64,000 nt of DNA. It comes from Xylophilus sp. Leaf220. Its GTDB lineage: Bacteria > Pseudomonadota > Gammaproteobacteria > Burkholderiales > Burkholderiaceae_C. Below are positions 16,226 to 25,621 of this stretch, piece by piece. The stretch is from NCBI RefSeq assembly GCF_001421705.1, contig NZ_LMKO01000001.1:47451-111450 (forward strand). Direction: 5' to 3'. A program made the translations under genes and the position numbers. Each line of letters opens with the position of its first letter. Within the stretch, counting starts at the first letter, position 1. Below the pieces are notes generated by a model. The model was not told the origin of the DNA, made no database searches, and saw only the letters and a program-made list of their open reading frames with translations.

Positions 16226-18307
16226 ATGGGTACCGCCACGACCACCGACGACGCCTCCGGCCTCTCCCTGCAGCAGCGGGAGGAACAGCTCCGCCTGGCC
16301 ATCGACGCCGCCGAGGTCGGCCTGTGGGACGTGGACGTGGCGACCGGCACCCTCTACTGGCCCGCGCGGGTCAAGGCCATGTTCGGCCTCTCCGCCGATG
16401 CCGAGGCGACGCTGGACGACTTCGTCGCCTGCCTGCACCCCGACGACCGGGGCGATGTGCAGCGGGCTTTCGCCGATGCGCAGGACCCGACGCTGCGCAC
16501 CGTCTATGACGTGGAGTACCGCACCGTCGGCAAGGAAGACGGCCTGGTGCGCTGGGTGGCGGCAAAGGGCCGCGGCATCTTCGACGACACCGGCCGCTGC
16601 ATTCGCGCCATCGGCACCGCGATCGACATCACCCGGCGCAAGGAGGCCGACGCCCGGCAGCAGGCGATCCAGAAGCGCCTGCAGGTGCTCGACCGGATCG
16701 AGCTCGCCATCCGTCCGCTGGTCGATGCGGTCGAGGTGATGCAGGTCACCGCGCGTCTGCTGGGCGAGCACCTGCACGCCACGCGCTGCGCCTATGCCGA
16801 CGTCGAGCCCGACAACGACCGCTTCACCATCCGCAGCGACTGGTCGCAGCCCGGCGTGCCCTCGAGCGCCGGCGTGTATTCGCTCGACCTCTTCGGCCCG
16901 CAGGCCACCTCCAGCATGCGCAGCGGCGGCCACCTGGTGGTGCACGACGTGGACCGCGAGCTGGGCGACAACAACGGCGGCCGCATGTTCAATGCGATCG
17001 GCATCAAGGCGATCGTCTGCGCCGGCCTGGTCAAGGGCGGGCGGCTGGTCGCGATGATGGCGGTGCACCAGAGCCACCCGCGCCGATGGTCCGACGAGGA
17101 CCTGCGCATCATCACCGACGTGGTGGAGCGCTGCTGGGCCCATATCGAGCGGGTGCGCGACGCCGCGATGCTGCGCGAGCAGGACCGCCGCAAGGACGAA
17201 TTCTTGGTGACGCTGGCGCACGAGCTGCGCAACCCGATCGCGCCGATGCTCTACGCCGTCGCGCTGATGAAGCGCGAACCCGACCCGGCGCGCCAGGGCC
17301 GCCGCATCGACGTGGTCGAGCGGCAGGCAGGCCACCTGGTGCGGCTGGTGGACGACCTGCTCGATGTCTCCCGCATCAACCGGGGCCTGGTCGATCTCAA
17401 GCGCGAAGTGGTCGACGTCGCTCCGCTGCTTGCCCAGGCGGTCGAGGCGGCGACGCCGGCGCTCGAAGGCGCCCGCCACCGCTTGAGCGTGCAGCCGCCG
17501 CACATGCCGGCGCCGGTGCATGCCGATCCTGCGCGTCTGGTGCAGGTCGTCACCAACCTGCTCAACAACGCGGCCAAGTACACGCCCGACGGTGGCGACA
17601 TCCGGTTGTCGGCATGGGTGGAGCGGTCGAAGGTGGTGGTGGAGCTGAGCGACAACGGCATGGGCATTCCGCTGGAGGACCAGCGCCGGCTGTTCGAACT
17701 GTTCACCCAGTTGCCGCACACCGGCCGCAAGGCGCACGGCGGGCTGGGCATCGGGCTGTCTCTGGTCAAGAGCCTGGTCGAGATGCACGGCGGCACCGTC
17801 AGCGTGCAGAGCGCCGGGCTGGACGAGGGCAGCACCTTCTGGATCGAACTGCCGCTGGCAGCCCCCGCCGCGGCGCCGGAAGCGCCCGCGCACCGGATCG
17901 CGCCGTCGGCCAGCCACGGCAGGGTTCTGGTGGTCGAGGACAATCCCGACGGCCTGCTTACGCTGGTGGAACTGGTCGGTGCAGCAGGCCATGCGGTGCG
18001 CGGCGCCGCCGACGGCCCCGAGGCGTTGCGCATCGCAGGCGGCTGGACGCCCGACCTGGTGCTGCTCGACCTCGGCATGCCCGCGATGGACGGCTACGAG
18101 GTCGCGGCCCGCCTGCGCGGCGAACCGGGCCTGGCCGGCACCCGCATCGTGGCACTGACCGGCTGGGGCACCGAGCAAGACAGGGCGCGCACCCGCGCCG
18201 CCGGCTTCGACGACCACCTGACCAAGCCGGTCGTACCCGAGCGGCTGCTCGAGCGGATCGACGAATGGATGCGTCCCACCGAAGCCGCCGGCGACCACGC
18301 CGGCTAG
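16226..18307 (+). CDS. PAS-GAF hybrid sensor histidine kinase/response regulator
   Basis: 693-residue soluble hybrid kinase. A PAS domain (about 15-140, with AAEVGLWDVDVATG and a PAC end DITRRKEAD) is followed by a GAF domain, a HisKA domain with phospho-acceptor His332 in LAHELRNPIAP, an HATPase domain (N-box NLLNNAAKYT, G-boxes DNGMGIP and GGLGIGLSL) and a C-terminal receiver with Asp615 in LLDLGMPAMDGYE and conserved Lys in HLTKP. No membrane helix is present, so it senses an internal signal. ATG 16226 was used; the frame is open far upstream but antisense to the aminotransferase. No cognate output regulator is adjacent. Confidence 0.95.
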   Translation: MGTATTTDDASGLSLQQREEQLRLAIDAAEVGLWDVDVATGTLYWPARVKAMFGLSADAEATLDDFVACLHPDDRGDVQRAFADAQDPTLRTVYDVEYRTVGKEDGLVRWVAAKGRGIFDDTGRCIRAIGTAIDITRRKEADARQQAIQKRLQVLDRIELAIRPLVDAVEVMQVTARLLGEHLHATRCAYADVEPDNDRFTIRSDWSQPGVPSSAGVYSLDLFGPQATSSMRSGGHLVVHDVDRELGDNNGGRMFNAIGIKAIVCAGLVKGGRLVAMMAVHQSHPRRWSDEDLRIITDVVERCWAHIERVRDAAMLREQDRRKDEFLVTLAHELRNPIAPMLYAVALMKREPDPARQGRRIDVVERQAGHLVRLVDDLLDVSRINRGLVDLKREVVDVAPLLAQAVEAATPALEGARHRLSVQPPHMPAPVHADPARLVQVVTNLLNNAAKYTPDGGDIRLSAWVERSKVVVELSDNGMGIPLEDQRRLFELFTQLPHTGRKAHGGLGIGLSLVKSLVEMHGGTVSVQSAGLDEGSTFWIELPLAAPAAAPEAPAHRIAPSASHGRVLVVEDNPDGLLTLVELVGAAGHAVRGAADGPEALRIAGGWTPDLVLLDLGMPAMDGYEVAARLRGEPGLAGTRIVALTGWGTEQDRARTRAAGFDDHLTKPVVPERLLERIDEWMRPTEAAGDHAG

Positions 18308-18465
18308 ACGGCCGCATACACCCACGGCGGCCCGGTGAATCGGCGCGCCGCCGCAACGCGCACCGATAATCGTTCGCATCCATCCGCGCACTACAACACG
18401 CTTTCACGACAAAGCGGACGGCCTGTCTCACTCCTTCGACCTCGCTTTTTCGAGAAAGACCGTTC

Positions 18466-19521
18466 ATGACCCGCTCCGCCCGCACGGCCCGTCCGCTGCT
18501 CCGCCCCGCCCTGCGCCTCGGCGCGCTCGCGCTCGCCACCGCCGCGGCCGCGCCGGCCTTCGCCGCCGAGGAGGTGACGCTCTACACGACCCGGGAGCCG
18601 GCCCTGGTGCAGCCGCTGCTGGCCGCCTTCAGCGCGCAGAGCGGCGTGCAGGTGAACACCGTGTTCGTGAAGGACGGCCTGCTCGAGCGGGTGCGGGCCG
18701 AGGGCGCCCGGTCGCCGGCCGACGTGCTGATGACGGTGGACGTGGGCAACCTCCTCGACCTGGTCGAAGGCGGCGTGACCCAGCCGGTGCAGTCGGCCGC
18801 GCTGCAGCAGGCGGTCCCGGCCAACCTGCGCGGCGCGCAGGGCGACTGGTTCGCGCTGTCGATGCGCGCCCGGGTGCTCTATGCCGACAAGGACCTGAAG
18901 CTGGGCACCTTCCGCTACGAGGACCTCGCCGATCCGAAGTGGAAGGGCAAGGTCTGCATCCGCGCCGGCCAGCACCCCTACAACACCGCCCTGGTCGCCG
19001 CGCTGATCGCGCACGACGGCGAAGCCAAGGCCGAGCAGTGGCTGCGCGGCGTGAAGGCCAACCTGGCCCGCAAGGCCACCGGCGGCGACCGCGACGTGGC
19101 GCGCGACATCCTCGGCGGCATCTGCGACGTGGGTATCGCCAATTCGTACTACGTCGGCCAGATGAAGGCGTCGAAGGAAGGCACCGACGCGCGCAAGTGG
19201 GGCGACGCGATCAAGGTGGTGAAGCCGGTCTTCGCCCAGGGCGGCGGCACGCACGCCAACATCAGCGGCGCCTCGGTCGCCAAAAGCGCGCCCAACAAGG
19301 CCAATGCGGTGAAGCTGCTGGAGTTCCTGGTGTCGGAGCCGGCCCAGGCGCTGTACGCCCAGGCCAACTACGAATACCCGGTGCGCAAGGGCGTGGCGCT
19401 GGATCCGGTGATCGCGTCGAGCATCGGCGAGATCAAGGTCGATCCGCTGCCATTGGCCGAGATCGCCAAACACCGCAAGCAGGCCAGCGCGCTGGTCGAC
19501 AAGGTCGGCTTCGACCGGTGA
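18466..19521 (+). CDS. fbpA: Fe(3+) ABC transporter periplasmic binding protein
   Basis: 351-residue periplasmic ferric-iron binding protein. A signal peptide with AAAAPAFAA precedes the mature start EEVTLYTTREPALVQPLLAAF. The paired tyrosines used for Fe(3+) in this family are present in IANSYYVGQM. The C-terminus ends LVDKVGFDR, as in FutA/FbpA homologues. It heads a three-gene cluster with the permease and ATPase downstream. The upstream 150 bases contain GATAATCGTTCGCATCC, only weakly like a Fur box, so iron control is likely from biology but not shown by the sequence. Confidence 0.92.
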   Translation: MTRSARTARPLLRPALRLGALALATAAAAPAFAAEEVTLYTTREPALVQPLLAAFSAQSGVQVNTVFVKDGLLERVRAEGARSPADVLMTVDVGNLLDLVEGGVTQPVQSAALQQAVPANLRGAQGDWFALSMRARVLYADKDLKLGTFRYEDLADPKWKGKVCIRAGQHPYNTALVAALIAHDGEAKAEQWLRGVKANLARKATGGDRDVARDILGGICDVGIANSYYVGQMKASKEGTDARKWGDAIKVVKPVFAQGGGTHANISGASVAKSAPNKANAVKLLEFLVSEPAQALYAQANYEYPVRKGVALDPVIASSIGEIKVDPLPLAEIAKHRKQASALVDKVGFDR

Positions 19522-19526
19522 CCGCT

Positions 19527-19618
19527 CGCCCCCAGGCTGCGCGCTTCGCGTCTTCGCCTACCCCCTACCGGGGGCGACACCGGCGGCCCGGCGAAGCCGG
19601 TTCCACGGTGTCCCTGAG
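19527..19618 (+). repeat. dispersed intergenic repeat, family 2, copy A
   Basis: About 92 bases beginning CGCCCCCAGGCT, with internal hairpins ACCCCCTACCGGGGG and CCGGCGAAGCCGG, ending GGTGTCCCTGAG. A second copy in the opposite orientation lies at 47346-47434. It fills the gap between the iron-binding protein and permease genes, so it is transcribed within that operon. Confidence 0.8.
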
Positions 19619-19674
19619 AGGTGCGCGGTCGGCGTTGCCGGGGTCCTGCCGGTTTTCGCCGTGATGTTTTGCAC

Positions 19675-21312
19675 GTGAGCCGCAATTCGTCGCCGGTCGG
19701 GCCGGTGTGGCGCGTGGGCGCGTGGCTGGTCGCGCTCGGCGTGCTGGCGCCCGTGGCGTCGCTGCTGTGGATCGCGCTGGGAGAGGGCTGGGGGCACTGG
19801 GCGCATCTGGCGGCGCATGTATTGCCGCAGGCCGCGCTCAATACCGCGGTGCTGCTGGCGGGCGTGGGGGTGCTGGTGCTGGTGATCGGCACCGGTTGCG
19901 CCTGGCTGGTCACGGCCTGCGATTTTCCCGGGCGGCGGGTGCTGCATTGGGCCCTGCTGCTGCCGCTGGCGATGCCGACCTACATCAGCGCCTTCGCCTA
20001 CCTGGACCTGCTGCACCCGATCGGGCCGGTGCAGGGTGCCATCCGGTGGATGCTGGGCTTCGACAGCCCGCGGCAGTTTCGGCTGCCCGATCTGCGCTCG
20101 ATGGGCGGGGCGGTCTTCGTGCTGGGCTTCGTGCTCTATCCCTACGTGTATCTCACCGCCCGGGCGATGTTCATGACCCAGCCGGCGCATCTGCTGGAAG
20201 CGGCGCGCACCCTGGGCGAAGGCCGCGGCGGCGCTTTCTTCCGGGTGGCGCTGCCGCTGGCGCGGCCGGCCCTGGCAGTGGGCCTGAGCCTGGCGCTGCT
20301 GGAGGCGCTGAACGACATCGGCGCCTCGGAATTCCTCGGCGTGAACACGCTCACCGTGGCGGTCTACACCACCTGGATCACCCGCTCCGACCTGGCCGGC
20401 GCGGCGCAGATCGCCTGCGCGATGCTGGGCGCGGTGCTGCTGCTGGTGCTGCTGGAGCGCCACGGCCGGCGGCACCAGCGCTTCGGCGCCGCGCAGCGGA
20501 TGCGGGCGGTCCAGCCCCGCCCGCTGCGCGGCGCGGCGGCCTGGGCGGCCACGGTGGCCGCCAGCGTGCCGGTGCTGGTGGGGTTCGCGGCCCCGGCGCT
20601 GTATCTGGTGGCCGAGACGGCCAAGCGGCTGCGCCAGGGCGGCGGCATCTCCGGCGGCCTGTGGAGCAGCCTGCTGAACACGCTGGGCCTGGCCTGCGGC
20701 GTGACCGCGATGGCGGTGGCCGCCGGGCTGGTCGTGGCCTGGGCCGCGCGCGGCGGCTCCACCGGCAGTGCGTCGATGCGCTGGCAGGCCCGAGCCGCCA
20801 CGCTGGGCTACGCCCTGCCCGGTACGGTGTTGGCGATCGGCATGCTGACACCGGCACTCGCCTTCGACGCCGCGCTGGCCGGCCTGCTGGGCCTGCCCGG
20901 CCTGCCGCTCACGGGCATCGGCGCGGTGCTGGCCGTGGCCTGCACCATGCGTTTCCTGGCGATGCCCGTCGGCGGCATCGAGGCGGGCCTGGCCCGCATT
21001 CCGCCCGCGCTGGAGCAGGCCGCGCGGCTCCTGGGCGAAACCCCGGCCGGCGCCCTGCGGCGGGTGCACCTGCCGCTGCTGCGCCCGGCGCTCGCGGCCA
21101 GCGCGCTGCTGGTCTTCGTCGACGCGATGAAGGAACTGCCCGCCACCCTGCTGCTGCGGCCCGCAAACTTCGACACCCTGGCCACCTGGCTCTATGCCGA
21201 GGCCGCGCGCGGCACGTACGAAGAAGGCGCCATCGCCGCGCTGGCGATCGTGCTGGCGGGCCTGCTGCCGGTGGTGCTGCTGGCGCGCTCGCACCTGCAG
21301 CCACCGCATTGA
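19675..21312 (+). CDS. fbpB: Fe(3+) ABC transporter permease
   Basis: Fused two-domain permease of about 545 residues with around twelve membrane helices and two EAA-type cytoplasmic loops (LLEAARTLGEGRGGAFFRVALP and LEQAARLLGETPAGALRRVHLP, each given in part), the arrangement of FbpB/AfuB/SfuB proteins. The GTG at 19675 (SRNSSPVGPVWRVG) starts just before the first helix; an upstream GTG at 19621 would add residues encoded partly by the preceding repeat and is less likely. It lies between the binding protein and the ATPase. Confidence 0.92.
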   Translation: MSRNSSPVGPVWRVGAWLVALGVLAPVASLLWIALGEGWGHWAHLAAHVLPQAALNTAVLLAGVGVLVLVIGTGCAWLVTACDFPGRRVLHWALLLPLAMPTYISAFAYLDLLHPIGPVQGAIRWMLGFDSPRQFRLPDLRSMGGAVFVLGFVLYPYVYLTARAMFMTQPAHLLEAARTLGEGRGGAFFRVALPLARPALAVGLSLALLEALNDIGASEFLGVNTLTVAVYTTWITRSDLAGAAQIACAMLGAVLLLVLLERHGRRHQRFGAAQRMRAVQPRPLRGAAAWAATVAASVPVLVGFAAPALYLVAETAKRLRQGGGISGGLWSSLLNTLGLACGVTAMAVAAGLVVAWAARGGSTGSASMRWQARAATLGYALPGTVLAIGMLTPALAFDAALAGLLGLPGLPLTGIGAVLAVACTMRFLAMPVGGIEAGLARIPPALEQAARLLGETPAGALRRVHLPLLRPALAASALLVFVDAMKELPATLLLRPANFDTLATWLYAEAARGTYEEGAIAALAIVLAGLLPVVLLARSHLQPPH

Positions 21313-21337
21313 CGCGCCATCCCACACCCGCCCTGCC

Positions 21338-22030
21338 ATGAGCCTCGACCTGCACCTCGATTCCGTCCACCTCGCCTATGCCGGTGCGCGCGGGCTGCAC
21401 ACCGTCGTCGAGGGTTTCTCGCTCACGCTGCCGGCAGGCGGCATCGGCTGCCTGCTCGGCCCGTCGGGCTGCGGCAAGACGACGGTGCTGCGCGCCGTGG
21501 CGGGGTTCGAGCCGGTGCATGCCGGCAGCATCCGGCTGGGCGCGCAGACCGTATCGTCGGCCGCGGTGCACCTGCCGCCGGAGCGCCGCAGGGTGGGGAT
21601 GATGTTCCAGGAGTACGCCCTCTTCCCGCACCTCACCGCCGCGCAGAACATCGCCTTCGGCCTGCGCCGGCAGCCCGCCGCGCAACGGGCGTCGCGGGTG
21701 GCCGAGATGCTGGCCCTGGTCGGCCTGCCCGACGCCGGGGCACGCCCGCCGCATGCGCTCTCGGGCGGCCAGCAGCAGCGCATCGCCCTGGCCCGGGCCT
21801 TGGCGCCCGCCCCCGATCTGCTGCTGCTGGACGAGCCGTTCTCCAACCTCGACGGCGCCACCCGCGAGCGACTCACCCGCGAGGTACGCGACATCCTGCG
21901 CGCCACCGGCCAGACGGCCCTGCTGGTGACGCACCACGAGGCGGACGCGGATGCGATGGCCGACTGGGTGGGGCGGATGCGGGACGGCCGGCTGGCGCAG
22001 TGGGGGCCGGCGGAGGGCGTGGACGTCTAG
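21338..22030 (+). CDS. fbpC: Fe(3+) ABC transporter ATP-binding protein
   Basis: 230-residue ATPase driving the iron transporter. Walker A GPSGCGKTT, signature LSGGQQQR, Walker B LLLLDEPFSNLD and switch His in LLVTHHEADA are all present. It is shorter than full-length FbpC (about 350) because the C-terminal regulatory domain is absent. The ATG at 21338 lies 25 bases after the permease stop. The three genes encode a complete importer. Confidence 0.93.
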   Translation: MSLDLHLDSVHLAYAGARGLHTVVEGFSLTLPAGGIGCLLGPSGCGKTTVLRAVAGFEPVHAGSIRLGAQTVSSAAVHLPPERRRVGMMFQEYALFPHLTAAQNIAFGLRRQPAAQRASRVAEMLALVGLPDAGARPPHALSGGQQQRIALARALAPAPDLLLLDEPFSNLDGATRERLTREVRDILRATGQTALLVTHHEADADAMADWVGRMRDGRLAQWGPAEGVDV

Positions 22031-22105
22031 CAGCGCTGGCTGCGGAGGTCGAGACAAAAGGCTTCGGCTAAGAAATGCCGCTGCTTGGCGGCCGACCTCT
22101 CGAGC

Positions 22106-22160
22106 CAAAAGTGCCCGCAGCCGGCGATCCACGCCGACCACCAGCTATCTATTTCGTAGC
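22106..22160 (+). repeat. dispersed 55-bp repeat, family 1, copy 1
   Basis: Runs from CAAAAGTGCCCGCAGCCGGC to CAGCTATCTATTTCGTAGC. It aligns with four other copies at 35987, 42615, 51098 and 59548. The last twelve bases overlap the 3' end of the MATE gene: they encode its final Ala-Thr-Lys and the TAG stop. Confidence 0.85.
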
Positions 22161-23639
22161 AGCCAGCCCGGCCGCTTCCACCCGCTGCAGCAGGCCCGCC
22201 GTGCTGCGCGGCCGGCCTACCGGCCCGAACCAGGCGCCGCCCGCGATCGAGGCGGCGATGCACAGGCCGTACAGCACCAGCGCCACGCCCTGCACCGCGA
22301 ACACCGCCTGCAGGCCGCCGCCGGCCTGCAGCACCCAGGCGCCGCCGCCCGCGGCCACCGCCAGACGCACCAGATTGCCGGTGACCGGCCAGCGCAGCCG
22401 GCCCGCGCCCTGCGACGCGAAGTACAGCGCCAGCCCCAGGCCGAAGAAGCCGTAGGTCGGCCCGACCACCCGAAGGTACTGGGCGCCGGCCTCCAGCATC
22501 GCCGGATCGCTGCCGAAGAGGCCCAGCCACTGGCGGGGCCAGACGGCGGCAGCCAGGCCGATCGCCTCGGTCAGCACCGCGGCGGTGGCGGCACCCACCC
22601 AGGCGACCCGCAGCGCCCGCCCCCGCTGGCCGGCGCCCATGCATGTGCCCACCATCGAGACCAGCGGCGCCCCCAGGCCGAAGACCAGCGGCACCAGCAG
22701 GTACTCCAGCCGCGCCGCGGTGCCGTAGCCCGCGATGGCGGCGGGCCCGAAACTGCCGACCAGCCCGGTCGCCACGCCGATCGCCAGGTTGGTCGAGATC
22801 GCCGACACCGCCGCCAGCAGGCCCACCCGCAGGATGTCCTTGAACAGCGCCCAGCGCAGCACCGTGCCGGCCCAGGTGGGCCGCAGCGGCGACCGGCCGC
22901 GCCACAGGTGGGCCGCCAGCACCGCGCATCCGCCGGCGTAGTACAGCAGCAGCGCAAGGGCACCGCCCGCGATGCCCATGCCCGGCAGCGGCCCCCAGCC
23001 GAAGATGAGCAGGGGCGACAGCGGCAGCAGCGCCACCACGCCCACGCAGGTCACCGTGGCCGGCAGCGCCATGTTGCCGGTGCCGCGGATCACCGCCGCC
23101 AGCGAGTTGAACAGCCACACCAGCACCGCGCCGGCGAAGACCCAGTGCGAATAGGTGAGCGCCGCGTCCAGCGAGGCGCCGCTGCCGCCCATGTGGCCGT
23201 AGAGCCAGCGCCCGCTCAGCGCCATCGCCAGGGTGAACAGCAGGCCGAAGCCGAGCGCGATCACCACCGCATGCAGCACCAGCGCATCGGCATCGGTCCG
23301 GCGCCGCGCCCCCAGCGCGCGGGCGATGGCCGAGGCGATGCCCCCGCCGATGGCGCCGCCCGAGACCATCTGCATCAGCATCACCGCCGGGAACGCCAGC
23401 GCCATGCCGGCCAGCGCATCGGTGCCCAGGCGGCCGATGAACCATGTCTCGATCAGGCCGGCGCAGGCCTGCGCCACCATCACCAGCACGTTGGGCCAGG
23501 CCAGGCGCAGCAAGGTTCCGACGATCGGGCCTTCGAGCAGCAGCCGGGTGCGCGGGTCGAGGGGGCTTTGCGGCGCTGCGAGAGCGGATGTGGCGGCGGG
23601 CAGGGGCGCAGGGGTCGCAGCGGATGCCGGGGCGGTCAT
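22149..23639 (-). CDS. MATE-family efflux transporter
   Basis: 496-residue multidrug/toxin extrusion protein with about twelve membrane helices. Family landmarks include LAWPNVLVMVAQACAGLIETWFIGRLG at the first helix (in parts), IRGTGNMALPA and the C-half repeat GLGAPLVSMVGTCMGAGQ. It exports cationic compounds in exchange for Na+ or H+. It is the third gene of a marR-MFS-MATE series on the minus strand, 27 bases behind the MFS gene, so it is probably under the MarR regulator. Its last codons come from a dispersed repeat. Confidence 0.93.
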   Translation of the reverse strand: MTAPASAATPAPLPAATSALAAPQSPLDPRTRLLLEGPIVGTLLRLAWPNVLVMVAQACAGLIETWFIGRLGTDALAGMALAFPAVMLMQMVSGGAIGGGIASAIARALGARRRTDADALVLHAVVIALGFGLLFTLAMALSGRWLYGHMGGSGASLDAALTYSHWVFAGAVLVWLFNSLAAVIRGTGNMALPATVTCVGVVALLPLSPLLIFGWGPLPGMGIAGGALALLLYYAGGCAVLAAHLWRGRSPLRPTWAGTVLRWALFKDILRVGLLAAVSAISTNLAIGVATGLVGSFGPAAIAGYGTAARLEYLLVPLVFGLGAPLVSMVGTCMGAGQRGRALRVAWVGAATAAVLTEAIGLAAAVWPRQWLGLFGSDPAMLEAGAQYLRVVGPTYGFFGLGLALYFASQGAGRLRWPVTGNLVRLAVAAGGGAWVLQAGGGLQAVFAVQGVALVLYGLCIAASIAGGAWFGPVGRPRSTAGLLQRVEAAGLAATK

Positions 23640-23666
23640 GGTGTTCGGTCCAGGAAAAGGGCGGGC

Positions 23667-24983
23667 TCAGGCGCGGCGGGCCACCGCAACGGCAGGTGCG
23701 GCTACCGCCGCGGGACGCGCCGGCCGACGGATCAGGAACACCGCGGCCGCCGCCAGCAGGCAGGCCGCGCCGGCCGCGTACAGCGCCGGCGAATAGGTCA
23801 GCAGCAGCGTGCGGGTCAGCCCCGCGCCCCAGGCGGCGGTGGCCGCGCCGATCTGGTGGGCCGCGAAGATCCAGCCGAAAACCAGGCCCACCTTCTGCGG
23901 GCCGAAGGCGGCACCGGCCAGCTTGACCGTCGGCGGCACGGTAGCGATCCAGTCCAGCCCGTAGAACATGGCGAACAGGCCCAGGCCGTAGAAGGTGAAC
24001 TCCGAGTGCGGCAGCCACAGCAGCGACAGCCCGCGCAGGCCGTAGTACCAGAAGAGCAGCTTGCGGTTGTCGTAGCGGTCCGACAGCCAGCCCGAGCCGA
24101 TGGTGCCCACCAGGTCGAACGCGCCCATCATCGCCAGCACCGAGGCGGCCGGCACCGCGCCCATGCCGTTGTCGCCGCACAGCGAGATGAAGTGCGTCTG
24201 CACCAGCCCGTTGGTCGACAGGCCGCAGATGAAGAAGGTGCCGAACAGCACCCAGAAGGTTCGGCTATGTGCCACCTCGCGCAGCACCCGGAACGGCGTG
24301 GCGAAGGTCATCGGCATGGCCGGCGAGGCCGGGGCCTGCGGCGCATCGGCCGCCTCGCCGAAGGGCCGCAGGCCCACGTCGGCAGGTCGGTTGCGCATCA
24401 GGAAGAACGCCAGGCCCGCGACCAGCGCGCAGCCCACCACCACCGGCACGATGGCCGAGCGCCAGCCCCAGTGCTCGATCATCCAGGCGCCGATCGGCAA
24501 AAAGGCCAGCTGCCCGGTGGCCGAACTGGCCGTCAGCAGCCCCACCACCAGTCCGCGCCGCGACACGAACCAGCGGTTGGCGACCACCGCGCCCAGTACC
24601 AGCGCCGTCATGCCGGTGCCCAGGCCCAGGATCACGCCCCACAGCGCCACCAGGTGCCAGAGCTGGGTGACCTGGGTGGAGAGCGCCATGCCGCCCGCCA
24701 CCATCGCCAGCGCGGTGCAGATCACCGCCCGCAGGCCGAAGCGCTCCATCAGCACGGCGGCGAACGGCCCCATCAGACCGAACAGCGCGAAGCGCAACGC
24801 CAGTGCCGACGAGACCTGGTCGGTGCTCCAGCCGAACTCGCGGCCCAGCGGCTGGATCATCGCGCCGGGCAGGCCGAGCGCGGCCGACATCGTCAGCATC
24901 GTGCAGAAGGTGACGGCGGCGACCACCCAGCCGTAGTGGAGGCCGCGGCGTTGCAGGCGGGCGGCGAGAGGTGTGGAGGACAT
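23667..24983 (-). CDS. MFS transporter (monocarboxylate/OFA-like)
   Basis: About 438 residues with twelve membrane helices. It begins RRGLHYGWVVAAVTFCTMLTMSAALGLPG (in parts), typical of the oxalate/formate-antiporter and monocarboxylate group, and has the loop motif GSGWLSDRYDNRK between helices. Two close ATG codons (24983 and 24989) are possible. It lies 58 bases after the MarR gene and 27 before the MATE gene on the same strand. Substrate unknown; a small organic anion is most consistent with the subfamily. Confidence 0.9.
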   Translation of the reverse strand: MSSTPLAARLQRRGLHYGWVVAAVTFCTMLTMSAALGLPGAMIQPLGREFGWSTDQVSSALALRFALFGLMGPFAAVLMERFGLRAVICTALAMVAGGMALSTQVTQLWHLVALWGVILGLGTGMTALVLGAVVANRWFVSRRGLVVGLLTASSATGQLAFLPIGAWMIEHWGWRSAIVPVVVGCALVAGLAFFLMRNRPADVGLRPFGEAADAPQAPASPAMPMTFATPFRVLREVAHSRTFWVLFGTFFICGLSTNGLVQTHFISLCGDNGMGAVPAASVLAMMGAFDLVGTIGSGWLSDRYDNRKLLFWYYGLRGLSLLWLPHSEFTFYGLGLFAMFYGLDWIATVPPTVKLAGAAFGPQKVGLVFGWIFAAHQIGAATAAWGAGLTRTLLLTYSPALYAAGAACLLAAAAVFLIRRPARPAAVAAPAVAVARRA

Positions 24984-25041
24984 GGGCATCCCGGGACGAT
25001 GGAAAAGGAGAAGAAGACGGGTGTGGCCGGACGCCCGGCGG

Positions 25042-25575
25042 CTAAGGCGCTTCATCGGGCGAAGCGGAGGCATCGTCGCCCTCGCCCTGCGTCGCGGCCA
25101 TCTGCGCCAGCGTGTCGTCGAGCAGCGCGTGCAGCTCCAGCACCCGCGCCTCGCCGAGCCGCTCGTTGAGCGCCAGTTGCGCCGCCTTCCAGTGGCGCTG
25201 CGCGTCGGCCCGCTTGGCGCGGCCGGCGGGGGTGATGCGCACCAGCCGGCTGCGGGCGTCCGGGCCGGCGTCGAGCTCCAGGAATCCGTCGGCCACCAGC
25301 ACCTGCAGGTTGCGGCTGAGGGTGGAGGCGGTCATGCCCATCGCGGCAGCCAGGTCCACCGGGCGCACCGGCGCCAGCCGCTCGACATGCGAGAGCAGCG
25401 AGTACTGGCTGGTCTTGAGCCCGGTCTTGCGGACCTCGGCGTCGTAGTGCTGGCCCACCCGGCGGGCCAGGTGGTGCAGCTTGAAATTGGTGCAACCCTG
25501 CGGCCGGACGGCCGGGGCGGCCGCTTGGGGCGGTACGGACGGCTCGGGGATGGATCGGCTTGTCATGCGATTCAT
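25042..25575 (-). CDS. MarR-family transcriptional regulator
   Basis: 177-residue winged-helix repressor. After a proline-rich start the MarR fold runs from FKLHHLARRVGQHYD; the DNA-binding part reads LSHVERLAPVRPVDLAAAMGMTASTLSRNLQVLVADGFLE (in parts) with the wing DARSRLVRITPAGR. Either ATG at 25575 or 25566 could start it. A 14-bp palindrome overlaps the 25575 start, as expected for autorepression. It leads the MFS and MATE genes and is divergent from the thioesterase at 25622. Confidence 0.92.
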   Translation of the reverse strand: MNRMTSRSIPEPSVPPQAAAPAVRPQGCTNFKLHHLARRVGQHYDAEVRKTGLKTSQYSLLSHVERLAPVRPVDLAAAMGMTASTLSRNLQVLVADGFLELDAGPDARSRLVRITPAGRAKRADAQRHWKAAQLALNERLGEARVLELHALLDDTLAQMAATQGEGDDASASPDEAP

Positions 25576-25587
25576 TGTATCTACAAT
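25574..25587. promoter_or_regulatory. palindromic operator, probable MarR site
   Basis: ATTGTA-TC-TACAAT, two perfect 6-bp arms, followed within ten bases by a partial copy GCATCTACAAC. It lies between the divergent marR and thioesterase starts and resembles MarR-type operators. Confidence 0.65.
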
Positions 25588-25621
25588 CGATGCATCTACA
25601 ACTTATCGACCGAGGACACGC

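Noticed and set aside
16112-18391. 759-codon open frame on the minus strand
   Set aside because: Antisense to the hybrid histidine kinase, whose every domain is recognisable; the frame has no family features.
18308-18465. Fur box upstream of the ferric-binding protein gene
   Set aside because: GATAATCGTTCGCATCC matches the classical 19-bp Fur consensus at only about half its positions.
21951-25169. 1072-codon open frame on the plus strand
   Set aside because: Antisense to the MATE, MFS and MarR genes; composition dominated by Gln, His, Arg and Gly, with no domain.
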